64,000 nucleotides of DNA from an uncultured Flavobacteriales bacterium (lineage in GTDB: Bacteria; Bacteroidota; Bacteroidia; Flavobacteriales; BACL11). Below the pieces are notes generated by a model, which saw only the letters and a program-made list of their open reading frames with translations, ran no database searches and had not been told where the DNA came from. Location of the stretch: NCBI GenBank assembly GCA_943788405.1, contig CALSQD010000002.1, forward strand, positions 794,850 through 858,849, given 5' to 3'. The position numbers were made by a program, and so were the translations under genes. Of this stretch, positions 17,909-27,663 are shown one piece after another (the stretch's first letter is position 1; each line of letters begins with the position of its first letter).

Positions 17909-18100
17909 TTATTTACAATCACAACCAAATGCTTCAATCAAAGCAATAGCTTTATCGTACTCATCTTTGTCATCAAATTCATCTTGACAGAACTCAGTTT
18001 GCTCTAAAGTTACTTCTTCAGGACATTCTCCACAATCTACACATTTCTGACATGATGCAAATGTAAAAGCTAATGCTAATAATAATAAAATCTTTTTCAT
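17909..18100 (-). CDS. Tiny cysteine-rich lipoprotein
   Basis: 63 residues. A signal peptide (KKILLLLALAFTF) ends in the lipobox ASC. The mature part has seven cysteines counting the lipidated one (CQKCVDCGEC, then FC, GC and DC near the end) and is acidic (DEFDDKDEYDKAIALIEAFG). The frame is open further upstream to 18148, but 18100 is chosen because the next 30-nt leader element and a TAnnTTTG box lie within that upstream part and MKK... is a standard signal start. Function unknown; cysteine spacing could hold metal or disulfides. Confidence 0.7.
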   Translation of the reverse strand: MKKILLLLALAFTFASCQKCVDCGECPEEVTLEQTEFCQDEFDDKDEYDKAIALIEAFGCDCK

Positions 18101-18115
18101 TCTAACAGTTTTTTT

Positions 18116-18145
18116 GCTTACTCTAAATTGGTTTTCAGCATACCC
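18116..18145 (-). promoter_or_regulatory. Leader element shared by two envelope genes (copy B)
   Basis: Second copy of the 30-nt element (27/30 identical to 4589-4618). On the minus strand it contains GGGTATGCTGAAAACCAA then TTTAGAGTAAGC. It ends 15 nt before the ATG at 18100 and begins about 17 nt after a consensus -7 box at 18163-18170, so it should be transcribed as part of the 5' UTR. Confidence 0.6.
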
Positions 18146-18162
18146 CATATAAATTTAAGTTG

Positions 18163-18170
18163 CAAACTTA
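18163..18170 (-). promoter_or_regulatory. -7 box TAAGTTTG for the cysteine-rich lipoprotein gene
   Basis: TAAGTTTG on the minus strand fits TAnnTTTG and sits 62 nt before the ATG at 18100, leaving room for the 30-nt leader element in the transcript. Confidence 0.55.
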
Positions 18171-18178
18171 AAAATAAA

Positions 18179-19738
18179 TTATTTTCTAACTCTTTTTAAG
18201 TCCAATAAATTCATAGCATTACTTTCAAATCCAGTAATGTTTTTATTTATAAATCGTAAAACTCTATCATAATACAAAGGTACAACAACTGCACTCTCAA
18301 CAATTAGTTTGTCCATCTGTTGATAATAAATATATCTAAGTTCAGTATTAGTTTCTGAAAGCGCCTTTTCATACAACTCATCAAATTCTTCATTCTTATA
18401 ATGAGTATAATTTGGTCCGTTAGGACAAAAGTTATTACTGTAAAAAAGTGACAAGTAGTTCTCTGCATCAGGATAATCGGCAATCCAACTACCTCTGAAA
18501 AAATTAAGTTTTGAAGTAGCAACCATTTGCCTGTGGGTTGATGGAGGACTTACCTCTACCCTTACATTTAGCCCAATATCTTGCAATTGATTTTGAATAT
18601 ATTCACACAAATCCAAATAAGATGATGTTGTAGAAAGTATAATTTCTTGCTGAGTATCAAAATTACTACTTGCAATTAATGCTTTAGCTTTCTCAGGGTT
18701 ATAATTATAACCTTTCAATTCTGAGTTAAAGGAAGGTAAGCCCATTGGCACAAAACCATTTATTGCTGGAGTACCAATATTATTCCTGAGGTATTTAAGC
18801 ATCTTAACTCTATCAAAACCATAATTAATTGCTTGTCTGATTTCCAATGGCAATGGACTATCCATTAAAAACCCAAGGTATTCTGTATTTAAATAAGGTT
18901 GAGATTGTAAAGTTACTGTTGTTTGATACTTTTCTTGCAATTCGCCAGTACTAGTCAGTATTTCATCCTTATAACTTGCATCAATTCCTGAAATAAAATC
19001 CAGTTTCCCTTGTATAAATTGTAAAAATGCTGATTGCTTATCTTTAATAAAAGTAATAGCTACTGCATCCAAAAAAGGAATTTTCTCACCCTCTTCTTTT
19101 TCAAAATAGTTTGGGTTTTTTCTAAGCACCAACTTTACCCCATCTTCCCATAATTGAAATTTGAAAGGTCCTGTACCAATAGGATTTCTATTAAAATCTA
19201 CTGCTTCAACAATTTCCTTTGGAACAACTGAACAGTATTGCATACTCAACAGAGACAAAAATGCCGGAAAAGGAGTTTTTAATACTACATTAAAAGTAGA
19301 ATCATTTATAGCTTTAAAGGTACTAACATTTGCCAATACCCAAACTCCAGGTGCTGCTAGGTTTTTATCTAGTAATCGATTGAATGAATACTCAAAATCT
19401 TGGGCAATTACTTTTCTTCCTTTTCCGTTTTCAAATAACTCATCATCATGAAAAACTACATCATCTCTTAGCGTAAATGTATAGCTTAAAGCATCATTAG
19501 TAACCTGCCATTTTTTTGCAATTGAAGGCAGAACATTTAGTTTATTATCCAGTTGAACTAAACCGTTAAATAATTGATTAGTTGCCCATATTATAGCTTG
19601 GTCCTTAGCAAAAGCAGGATCAAGAGTGGCTATTGTTGCCGACTCATTATATTTAAAAATAGCTAAATTATCATTACTATACTGCTGAATACAAGCAGAA
19701 AATAAAATAACAATAAAAAAGCCAACTTTCCACTTCAT
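18179..19738 (-). CDS. Peptide/nickel ABC-transporter substrate-binding lipoprotein (SBP_bac_5)
   Basis: 519 residues. A lipoprotein signal (FFIVILFSAC) is followed by the family 5 solute-binding fold: NESATIATLDPAFAKDQ, the signature-like YTFTLRDDVVFHDDELF region, FNRNPIGTGPFKF, and APAINGFVP-type and MVATSKLNFFRGSWIADYPDAENYLSLFY segments. Members bind oligopeptides or similar ligands in the periplasm for a DppBCDF-type importer; no permease or ATPase is next to it. It stands between the small lipoprotein and the large PKD protein, on the same strand. Confidence 0.9.
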   Translation of the reverse strand: MKWKVGFFIVILFSACIQQYSNDNLAIFKYNESATIATLDPAFAKDQAIIWATNQLFNGLVQLDNKLNVLPSIAKKWQVTNDALSYTFTLRDDVVFHDDELFENGKGRKVIAQDFEYSFNRLLDKNLAAPGVWVLANVSTFKAINDSTFNVVLKTPFPAFLSLLSMQYCSVVPKEIVEAVDFNRNPIGTGPFKFQLWEDGVKLVLRKNPNYFEKEEGEKIPFLDAVAITFIKDKQSAFLQFIQGKLDFISGIDASYKDEILTSTGELQEKYQTTVTLQSQPYLNTEYLGFLMDSPLPLEIRQAINYGFDRVKMLKYLRNNIGTPAINGFVPMGLPSFNSELKGYNYNPEKAKALIASSNFDTQQEIILSTTSSYLDLCEYIQNQLQDIGLNVRVEVSPPSTHRQMVATSKLNFFRGSWIADYPDAENYLSLFYSNNFCPNGPNYTHYKNEEFDELYEKALSETNTELRYIYYQQMDKLIVESAVVVPLYYDRVLRFINKNITGFESNAMNLLDLKRVRK

Positions 19739-19775
19739 AATTCAGTTTTAAGTCGGCTAATTTAAGGATTTAAAA

Positions 19776-22700
19776 TTATCTCATCAGGTTTAATTCCCCA
19801 TTATAAATCCAAAGTTTTCCATTGTAATCGTACAATGCAATATGATACATGTAAGTACCTGTTTCTACTTCATTTGAACTAACATCTAAACCATCCCAAC
19901 CATACTCAATATCAGAGGATTCAAAAACTAAGCCTCCCCATCTATCAAATACTTGCATTTCAAAACTTGTAACACCACCTCCTACTGCTAAAAACACATC
20001 ATTATTTCCATCCCCATTAGGGGTAAATGCATTTGGAGCATACAATGTATATTCAGGGAATATATTTATATTTTTTATCATTTCATCTTCACAGCCATTT
20101 TCTGAAACAACTTGAAGAATTACCTCAAAACTCCCAACTTCCTCAAAATCAAAAGTTGGATTTTCTTCAACAGAAATAATTCCATTATCAAAATCCCAAG
20201 TATAGAAAACAGCCCCACTTGATCCATTATAAAATTCTATTTCTGAAGAAAGCTCAGTAGCAGTTAAGGAACTTGCACTAAAATTAGCAATAGGATTGTC
20301 AAATATCTCAACTGCATTAACAATTGTAGTGTCATGCTTACATCCGCCAGCAGAAACTACTGATAAAGTCACATTAAAAGTTTGAGCATACCCGTATTCA
20401 TAAGTAGGATTTTGATCATTCAAAATAGTTCCATTCCCAAAATTCCATTCCCAATTTTCAATAGATGTACTCGCACTTGTTGATAAATCACTAAAAGAAA
20501 TATCATTTCCTAAACAGGCAGTTTTATCAGATGTGAAATTAGCTATTGGCAAAGCATGAATAGTAATCATTTTACTAAGGTTTGAAGTACAACCAAAATT
20601 AGAAGTTGCATTAAGATTAACTGAATAGATTCCACTATTATTAAACATATAAGTAGGGTGCTCAAGACCTGTAATTCCTAGTCCATCACCAAAACTCCAT
20701 TCCCAATCAACAATATTACCATTATTTATAGTTGAAAAATTAGTAAAAGAAGTAGGTGTTCCAAAACAGTATTGTTCTGCTAAAAAATCAACTTCTGGGT
20801 TATCATAAACATTTGTTTCTTTTACAACACTAGCTTCACACCCTTTATCCGAAATAATATTCAGAGCTACATTATAAGTTCCTGATGAGGCATACTCATG
20901 TTGTTCAGTTGAGAGCCCTCCATTTGTAGTCCCATCTCCAAAAATATATTCCCAACTACTAATTATTCCATTTGTAATTGTTGATGCATCAGCAAATATA
21001 TTTTCCTCTCCTACACAGCTATTTACAACTGAAAAATTAGCAATAGGCAACTCATTTACAATTATTCTCTCAGTCTGCTCATCAGTACAACCTTTATCAG
21101 AAGTTACTATCAAAGTTGGGTAAAATTCACCTTCATTTAAGTAAGTGTAACTAGCGTTTTCTAAATAAGAAATCCCAATACCATCTCCCATATTATATTC
21201 CCAACTTACAACATTGGAAGATGAAATATTTGAAAAATTAGTTTGACTACCGAGACATACTTCTGTTGCAGAAAAATTTGCACTTGGTAGTGAGTGAATT
21301 TCAACTTGCTGAACAAGTGTATCACTACAACTATTATCTAAATTTATAGTAACCAATTCTATTGTATTTATTCCTAAAACTAGTTGCTGAAGTGGATTTT
21401 GAGTAATTGCACCAAAACTCCACTCCCAAGCAATGTTTGGTGTAACTAACCCTGAACTTGCGCTAAACTGAACTGTATCACCATCACAATGATTTGCAGT
21501 AGTAAAAGATGATGATGGAAGATCATTAAAAACCCTTACAAATAAGGAATCAGTTGCTGCACACATACCATCAAAATGATGAATATAATACATAACATCA
21601 ATTATAGGGCTAGCAATAGTGTTGCTAAGATTAGGGTTGCTTAGTGCAGTTGTAGGGCTCCAAGTAAATTGTGTAGCATTTCCTATTGCATTAAGCTGCA
21701 CTTGTTCTCCTTCACATATTTCAACATCAATTCCAGCATCAACATCAACAGAACGAACTCTAATTGTATCAGAATTATTAATGGTGAGTTGACATCCTGA
21801 AGAGTCTTCAATAATTAAGACAGGTAAATATAAGCCATCACTAGTATAAACTTGAGATGCGAAACTATCAGTAGATAAAATTCCATTCCCAAAATCCCAT
21901 AAGTAGAAGTCAGTATTATTTACTATAGGATTAAACAAAACACTATCTCCTTTGCAAATTAAAGTGTTAGATAGAATAAAGCTACCTGTAGGACCAGAAA
22001 CATCAATTAACCCATTTTGCACTAAAGTATCTTTACAACCATATTGGTTTGTTACAATTAATGAAACATCAAAAATTCCTGAAGTAGAAAATAAATGGGA
22101 AGGATCAGCAACTAAGGAATTTCCACCATCACTAAACACCCATTCCCAGTCTACAACATCCATAGTTGAAAGGTTAGTAAAATTAGAAATTAAAGGAGGA
22201 CAATTTGAACTTACCCCTGCAGTTATAAAATCAGCAGTTGGTTTTAAAACTTCAATATGCTGAGGTAAAATCATATTATTAGAACATCCAAAAGAATCAG
22301 TAATTAACAAAGAAATGTCATAAACACCATTTACTGTAAACGAGTGTAATGGATTAATTTGATTGCTTTGTGATCCATCTCCAAAATCCCACTGACTAGC
22401 TATTCCTATTCCTTCTGATGAATTATTAAACTGTACTAAATCATCAGGACATACTCCTTGAGTATTTGTATTGAAATCAGCCGTAGGATATTGGAATTGA
22501 ATATACTCTAAACGCTCTAAAGTATCCCTACAACCATCAACTGATTCGGCATAAAGCGTAACATCATAAAAACCTTCAGCATAGTAAATATGTTGTGGAT
22601 TATTCATTGTTGAAACTCCTCCGTCACCAAATTCCCATTTAACCAATGAAGATGGTGCAGAAAGATCCTCAAACTCAACCAACATTGAATCGCAACCAAG

Positions 22701-25100
22701 TACATTTGTAATTCCAAAATCAGCTTCAACATCAGAAATTCTATACATATTAGTACGAGTCATAGTATCTTTACACCCGTGCATATCTGTTACTATCATT
22801 GTAACATCAAAAATACCTGCTGTAGTAAATAAATGATCGATTCTTCCGTAACCTACATAACCATCAGACCATAACACTTTGTAGTAATCCCAATCCTCAG
22901 AAGTATTATTTAAATACACTTTTTTAGGAGAACATCCTACTGAATCTTCATATCCATTATTAGCATTAATTAAGTAGTCAAAACTTGCTTCAGGAATAGT
23001 TAGTGTAACTGGTTTAATAAACTCATGAGTACAACCCGTAACATTATTAGTTACGGATAAAGTAACATCATAATTCCCTTTAACTGAGTAAGTATGAATT
23101 GGATTTAATTGGCTAGAAGTATTTCCATCTCCAAAATCCCAAAATACATTATCTGCACCAATAGAAAGATTTTCAAATTGTACCGTTAAAGGATTATCAC
23201 AATTGTAATCTTCAATAAAAATGGCAGTTGGCTCAATAACCTCTATGTAATTTAAAATACTAAAAGTATCTGTACAATTATTAACCCCAGCAATAAGGGT
23301 TACATCATAAGTACCTGTTAGCTGGTATTGGTACATTGGGTTTTGTAAATTAGAAGTACTACCATCTCCAAAATCCCAAAACCAATTTGTAATTGAAGCA
23401 GTTGAAGTAGAAATATCAAAAAAATCAATATTCTGTCCTGCACAGCTAATAATGGGTGTTGCTTCAAAATCAGTTACAGGAGCTTTATCCACTTTAATAT
23501 AATCAGGAAAATTTACATTAGCAATACAGCCATAATCATTCATAACAAACAAACTTACATCAAACAATCCTACTGCAGTGTATTGGTGTGTGGGGTTTTG
23601 AATATTTGCAAAGTTACCATCTCCAAAGCTCCAGCTCCAATCTACCAAAGGTCTAATTGAATTTGTACTATCAATAAGATCAACATCAAAAGGCATACAA
23701 CCACTGATAGCTGAAGCACTGATATCAATAGTAATTTTTTCAACATCAATAAAACTACCATAATCTTTAGTTTGAGTACAACCTTTGGTATTTGTTACTG
23801 TAAGGCTTACATCATAATTTCCATAGTTTGTATATAAAGCAGATGGTGAAGAAAGATTTGAATTCATACCATTTCCAAAATCCCAATCCCAACTTACTGC
23901 ATTAATTGTTATATCAGTAAATTCTACATTAAAAGGAATAGTACACCCATAAGTTGTATCTGCTACAATCTGAACAATAGGTTTTTCATATATCTCAATA
24001 AGATCAAAAAAAGTACGACTACCTATACATTGCCCACCTTTACTTGTAGTTAATGTAACATCATAAGTTCCTGAGTTTAAATAGTTATGTGAAGGGTTCT
24101 GTAAAGCAGAAGTTGTACCATCACCAAAATCCCACAACCAGCTATCAGGAAAATTAGGAGTAATATCTGTAAAATTAACTAGTAAATTTTCACAACCACT
24201 ATTTACATCAACTGTCATATCAGAATTAAGCTCTGCCCCTACCTCAATGTAATTATTAAGTACTAAAGTATCAATACAAGTTCCAATTTTAGCACAAAGA
24301 GTAACATCATAAATCCCTGAAGAATAAGTATGTGTAGGATTAGTTAAAGTTGAAATAGCACCATCTCCAAAATCCCAAGTATAAGTTGCAGAACCTAGAG
24401 TATTATTAGAAAAACTTACTAATTCATTTGGATTACACGAAAAAGGAATGTCTGCAATAAAACCAGCTGTTGGCAATTTATACACATCAATAAGGTTTAC
24501 TTCTGTTGATAAACTTTGACAACCATTTGCATCAGTAATAATAAGCGAAACTGAAAATTCACCATCAGTATTATATTCATAATTAGGATTTTGCAAATTA
24601 CTTGCTCCTCCATCTCCAAAATCCCATTGCCAATTAGTAATAGAACTATTAGCAAAGGATAAGTCCTCAAAACCAACAATAAGAGGCATACAGCCATTTG
24701 TAGGCGTAATAGTTGCTAATTCTGCTACAGGGTTTTCATACACTTTAATTAACCCTGTTAAAATTTTCGTATCATTGGAACCACTGTTTGAAACAAGTAA
24801 AGTTACATCATATACTGCTGAATTCGCATATATAGCAGTAGGGTTTTTTAATGTGGATGAGTTACCATTTCCAAAATCCCAGAACCATGCATCTGGGCTA
24901 CCTGTTGATAAATCTTGAAACTCAACTACTAACGAGCCACATCCGGTATTAGCTGAGATTGTTGTAAAGTCAGCACTTACTTGTGAGCTTGCACTAGTAG
25001 AAATTAGCATAGCTACAAGTATTAAGAAAAGGTGTATTAGCTTACTTTTTAGTAAGGCTAATCTTTTTTTAGATAAGAAACTAAGTATAAGTAATGTCAT
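19776..25100 (-). CDS. Giant PKD-repeat surface protein with T9SS type B (CHU_C) sorting domain
   Basis: 1774 residues. An N-terminal hydrophobic signal (IHLFLILVAMLISTSASSQ, after a basic stretch) is followed by a chain of about 19 PKD-type beta-sandwiches, each marked by a W.WDFGDG-like motif (for example WFWDFGNG, WQWDFGDGG, WLWDFGDGTTS, WFWDFGDGSTS, WEWSFGDGLG, WEWNFGNGT). Two modules are divergent (VLWSDGYVGYG and an SPTTALSNPNLS segment that looks Ig-like). The C-terminus APNAFTPNGDGNNDVF ... YNGELNLMR is a CHU_C/type B domain, which directs T9SS export. Probably a cell-surface adhesin or gliding-associated protein. A TAnnTTTG box lies at 25149-25156. Confidence 0.93.
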   Translation of the reverse strand: MTLLILSFLSKKRLALLKSKLIHLFLILVAMLISTSASSQVSADFTTISANTGCGSLVVEFQDLSTGSPDAWFWDFGNGNSSTLKNPTAIYANSAVYDVTLLVSNSGSNDTKILTGLIKVYENPVAELATITPTNGCMPLIVGFEDLSFANSSITNWQWDFGDGGASNLQNPNYEYNTDGEFSVSLIITDANGCQSLSTEVNLIDVYKLPTAGFIADIPFSCNPNELVSFSNNTLGSATYTWDFGDGAISTLTNPTHTYSSGIYDVTLCAKIGTCIDTLVLNNYIEVGAELNSDMTVDVNSGCENLLVNFTDITPNFPDSWLWDFGDGTTSALQNPSHNYLNSGTYDVTLTTSKGGQCIGSRTFFDLIEIYEKPIVQIVADTTYGCTIPFNVEFTDITINAVSWDWDFGNGMNSNLSSPSALYTNYGNYDVSLTVTNTKGCTQTKDYGSFIDVEKITIDISASAISGCMPFDVDLIDSTNSIRPLVDWSWSFGDGNFANIQNPTHQYTAVGLFDVSLFVMNDYGCIANVNFPDYIKVDKAPVTDFEATPIISCAGQNIDFFDISTSTASITNWFWDFGDGSTSNLQNPMYQYQLTGTYDVTLIAGVNNCTDTFSILNYIEVIEPTAIFIEDYNCDNPLTVQFENLSIGADNVFWDFGDGNTSSQLNPIHTYSVKGNYDVTLSVTNNVTGCTHEFIKPVTLTIPEASFDYLINANNGYEDSVGCSPKKVYLNNTSEDWDYYKVLWSDGYVGYGRIDHLFTTAGIFDVTMIVTDMHGCKDTMTRTNMYRISDVEADFGITNVLGCDSMLVEFEDLSAPSSLVKWEFGDGGVSTMNNPQHIYYAEGFYDVTLYAESVDGCRDTLERLEYIQFQYPTADFNTNTQGVCPDDLVQFNNSSEGIGIASQWDFGDGSQSNQINPLHSFTVNGVYDISLLITDSFGCSNNMILPQHIEVLKPTADFITAGVSSNCPPLISNFTNLSTMDVVDWEWVFSDGGNSLVADPSHLFSTSGIFDVSLIVTNQYGCKDTLVQNGLIDVSGPTGSFILSNTLICKGDSVLFNPIVNNTDFYLWDFGNGILSTDSFASQVYTSDGLYLPVLIIEDSSGCQLTINNSDTIRVRSVDVDAGIDVEICEGEQVQLNAIGNATQFTWSPTTALSNPNLSNTIASPIIDVMYYIHHFDGMCAATDSLFVRVFNDLPSSSFTTANHCDGDTVQFSASSGLVTPNIAWEWSFGAITQNPLQQLVLGINTIELVTINLDNSCSDTLVQQVEIHSLPSANFSATEVCLGSQTNFSNISSSNVVSWEYNMGDGIGISYLENASYTYLNEGEFYPTLIVTSDKGCTDEQTERIIVNELPIANFSVVNSCVGEENIFADASTITNGIISSWEYIFGDGTTNGGLSTEQHEYASSGTYNVALNIISDKGCEASVVKETNVYDNPEVDFLAEQYCFGTPTSFTNFSTINNGNIVDWEWSFGDGLGITGLEHPTYMFNNSGIYSVNLNATSNFGCTSNLSKMITIHALPIANFTSDKTACLGNDISFSDLSTSASTSIENWEWNFGNGTILNDQNPTYEYGYAQTFNVTLSVVSAGGCKHDTTIVNAVEIFDNPIANFSASSLTATELSSEIEFYNGSSGAVFYTWDFDNGIISVEENPTFDFEEVGSFEVILQVVSENGCEDEMIKNINIFPEYTLYAPNAFTPNGDGNNDVFLAVGGGVTSFEMQVFDRWGGLVFESSDIEYGWDGLDVSSNEVETGTYMYHIALYDYNGKLWIYNGELNLMR

Positions 25101-25148
25101 GGTTTTGAGTATTAATTATTAGGAAGAACCTACTTGATAAAACGGCCG

Positions 25149-25156
25149 CAAAAATA
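25149..25156 (-). promoter_or_regulatory. -7 box TATTTTTG for the PKD protein gene
   Basis: TATTTTTG on the minus strand, 48 nt before the ATG at 25100. It is back-to-back with the mtaB promoter (25192-25199) in a 103-bp divergent intergenic region. Confidence 0.55.
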
Positions 25157-25191
25157 TTAAGTTACAAAAGGCGTAAACCTTTTTGATTTTC

Positions 25192-25199
25192 TACTTTTG
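25192..25199 (+). promoter_or_regulatory. -7 box TACTTTTG abutting the mtaB start
   Basis: TACTTTTG ends 4 nt before the ATG at 25204, predicting a leaderless mtaB mRNA and excluding the upstream in-frame TTG at 25183, which would lie inside or before the promoter. Confidence 0.7.
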
Positions 25200-25203
25200 C
25201 ACC

Positions 25204-26502
25204 ATGTTTGTTAATAAAAAAGTTGCCTTTTATACATTGGGCTGTAAACTCAATTTTTCAGAAACCTCTACTATTGGTAGACAGTTAGCTGAAATTGGTT
25301 TTAGTAAAACTGAATTTGAAAATAAAGCTGATTTATATGTAATCAATACCTGCTCTGTTACTGAAAATGCAAACAGAGAATGTAGGAGAATTATTAGGAA
25401 AGCTAAAAAAAATTCTCCTGAAGCATTTATTGTTGTTACTGGATGTTTCGCTCAATTAAAACCCAAAGAAATAAGTGATATTGAAGGTGTTGATTTGGTA
25501 CTTGGTGCCAATGAAAAATTTAATCTACCTCAATTACTTACTGATTTAAATACTGTTGAAACTACACAGGTACATGGCTGTGAAATTAATGACTTAGATT
25601 ATTTTTCATCATACTCATTAGCAGATCGTACTCGCTCATTCATGAAAATACAAGATGGATGCGACTACCCTTGTACCTACTGCACCATTCCATTGGCAAG
25701 AGGAAAAAGCAGATGTGACAGTATAGAAAACATCATCAAAAATGCAAATAACATTGCAGATAAAGGAATAAAAGAAATAGTAATTACTGGAGTAAATATT
25801 GGTGAGTTTAAAGATAAGAATGATAATAGAAACTTTGCTGAACTTGTAAAGGAATTAGATAAAGTAGAAAAAATTGAACGCTATAGAATATCATCAATTG
25901 AACCAAATCTAATAAGTAATGATGTAATAGAATTAGTCAAAAAATCTAATAAATTCATGCCTCATTTTCATATTCCTATGCAATCAGGTTCGGATGTAGT
26001 TTTAGGGAAAATGAAAAGGCGTTACCAAACAAAATTATACCGAAACAAAATAGAAAAAATTGTAAATGAGGTAAATGATGTTTGTATTGGTGCTGATGTT
26101 ATTGTAGGTTTCCCTGGAGAAACACAAGAAGAATTTGACAAAACTCTAAACTTTATTAAGGATTTACCTCTTTCCTATTTACATGTATTTACTTACTCAG
26201 AAAGAGAAAATACACCTGCTATTGAAATGGAAGGGGTTGTTTCAAAACCAGATAGAGCTGACAGAAGCAAACAATTAAGAATTCTATCTAATAAATTGCA
26301 AAGAGCATTCTATGAAAAATATATTAACACAGAGCATACAGCCCTTTTTGAACAAGAAGATAAGGATGGTTATTTATTAGGGTTTACAGATAATTACATC
26401 AAAATAAAAGTTCCTTTTAATGCTGAAAAATGCAGAACAAAACAACTAGTAAAATTACTTGAAATTGATAGTGATGGAATAATGAAAGCTGAAATAATTT
26501 AA
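25204..26502 (+). CDS. mtaB: tRNA (N6-threonylcarbamoyladenosine(37)-C2)-methylthiotransferase
   Basis: 432 residues. It adds a methylthio group to t6A37 of ANN-decoding tRNAs. The N-terminal UPF0004 domain has its cluster cysteines in TLGCKLNFSET, NTCSVTENA and VVTGCFAQ; the radical-SAM cluster motif CDYPCTYC follows at about 146-153, then HIPMQSGSD and a C-terminal TRAM-like domain. MtaB, rather than MiaB or RimO, is suggested by the TLGCKLNFSET start and overall length. TsaD, which helps make t6A, is encoded at 46897. Start chosen at 25204 because of the promoter; lgt follows after 3 nt. Confidence 0.92.
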   Translation: MFVNKKVAFYTLGCKLNFSETSTIGRQLAEIGFSKTEFENKADLYVINTCSVTENANRECRRIIRKAKKNSPEAFIVVTGCFAQLKPKEISDIEGVDLVLGANEKFNLPQLLTDLNTVETTQVHGCEINDLDYFSSYSLADRTRSFMKIQDGCDYPCTYCTIPLARGKSRCDSIENIIKNANNIADKGIKEIVITGVNIGEFKDKNDNRNFAELVKELDKVEKIERYRISSIEPNLISNDVIELVKKSNKFMPHFHIPMQSGSDVVLGKMKRRYQTKLYRNKIEKIVNEVNDVCIGADVIVGFPGETQEEFDKTLNFIKDLPLSYLHVFTYSERENTPAIEMEGVVSKPDRADRSKQLRILSNKLQRAFYEKYINTEHTALFEQEDKDGYLLGFTDNYIKIKVPFNAEKCRTKQLVKLLEIDSDGIMKAEII

Positions 26503-26505
26503 TTT

Positions 26506-27663
26506 ATGTACCCAACAATAAGCCACTTACTTTTTGATTTATTTGGAATAAATATTCCACTACCTGTTCAAACTTTTGGATTTTGGGTTGCAATAGCTTT
26601 TTTAGCAGCTTCTTACACTATAACCAAAGAACTAAAAAGAAAAGAAATTGAAGGACACCTTAGTTCAACAACTATAAAGGAAATAATAGGAAAACCCTTA
26701 ATTTTTAATGAGATAGCAAGTAGTATTATAACAGGATTCTTTATTGGTTTTAAATTTATTGAAGCTATCTTTCATTATTCTGATTTAGTTGCAAACCCAC
26801 AAGATTTTATTCTATCATCAAGAGGAAACTTTTTAGGAGGTATTCTTATAGCGGCTATATCAGTTTACTTAAAATGGAGTGATAACCAAAAAACAAAATT
26901 AGCTACACCCAAAGAAATTGAAAAAACAGTACATCCTTTTGAGCTAGTTGGAAACATGACAATGATAGCTGCTGTATCAGGAATTATTGGAGCTAAAATC
27001 TTTCATAATTTAGAGAATATGGGTGAATTTTTAGCTGATCCTATTGGTCAACTTGTATCATTTAGCGGACTTACTTTTTATGGAGGATTAATTGCTGGTG
27101 CTGTATCAGTAATTTGGTATGCCAAAAAATATAAGATTAGCACTCTTCATTTAATTGATGCAGCTGCTCCTGCCCTAATGCTTGCTTATGGTGTTGGGCG
27201 TATTGGATGTCAGCTTTCAGGAGATGGAGATTGGGGAATTGATAATTTAGCTCCTAAACCGGAATGGATGAGTTTTTTACCCGATTGGATGTGGAGTTTT
27301 ACTTTTCCGCACAATGTAATTAATGCAGGAGTTCCTATTGAAGGCTGTGTAGGTAATTTTTGCATGGAATTAGCTAATCCTGTATGGCCAACTGCTTTTT
27401 ATGAGGTGGTAATGAGTTTATTAATCTTTAGCTTTTTATGGGCTATCCGTAAAAAAATAACAGTGCCAGGAATTTTATTCTGTATTTACCTAGCACTAAA
27501 TGGTGTTGAGCGTTTTTTCATTGAAAAGATAAGAATTAACACTGAATACAATATTTTAGGAGGTATAACGCAAGCAGAAATTATTTCCTCTTGTTTAGTT
27601 CTTATTGGTTTAATGGGAAGTTATTTACTATACAGCAGAAGCAAGAAACTAATTAAGCAGTAG
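26506..27663 (+). CDS. lgt: Prolipoprotein diacylglyceryl transferase
   Basis: 385 residues with about seven membrane segments, longer than the usual 260-290, as common in Bacteroidota where an inserted stretch (about 45-150) precedes the core. It transfers diacylglyceryl from phosphatidylglycerol to lipobox cysteines in the inner membrane. The signature region YGVGRIGCQLSGDGDWG (about 226-242) is present, with FYGGLIAGA and the C-terminal NGVERFFIEKIR. The last codons (KLIKQ) and stop lie within a 34-nt stretch homologous to the antisense of the sucD 3' end, so its C-terminus may have been re-made by a rearrangement. Confidence 0.92.
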   Translation: MYPTISHLLFDLFGINIPLPVQTFGFWVAIAFLAASYTITKELKRKEIEGHLSSTTIKEIIGKPLIFNEIASSIITGFFIGFKFIEAIFHYSDLVANPQDFILSSRGNFLGGILIAAISVYLKWSDNQKTKLATPKEIEKTVHPFELVGNMTMIAAVSGIIGAKIFHNLENMGEFLADPIGQLVSFSGLTFYGGLIAGAVSVIWYAKKYKISTLHLIDAAAPALMLAYGVGRIGCQLSGDGDWGIDNLAPKPEWMSFLPDWMWSFTFPHNVINAGVPIEGCVGNFCMELANPVWPTAFYEVVMSLLIFSFLWAIRKKITVPGILFCIYLALNGVERFFIEKIRINTEYNILGGITQAEIISSCLVLIGLMGSYLLYSRSKKLIKQ

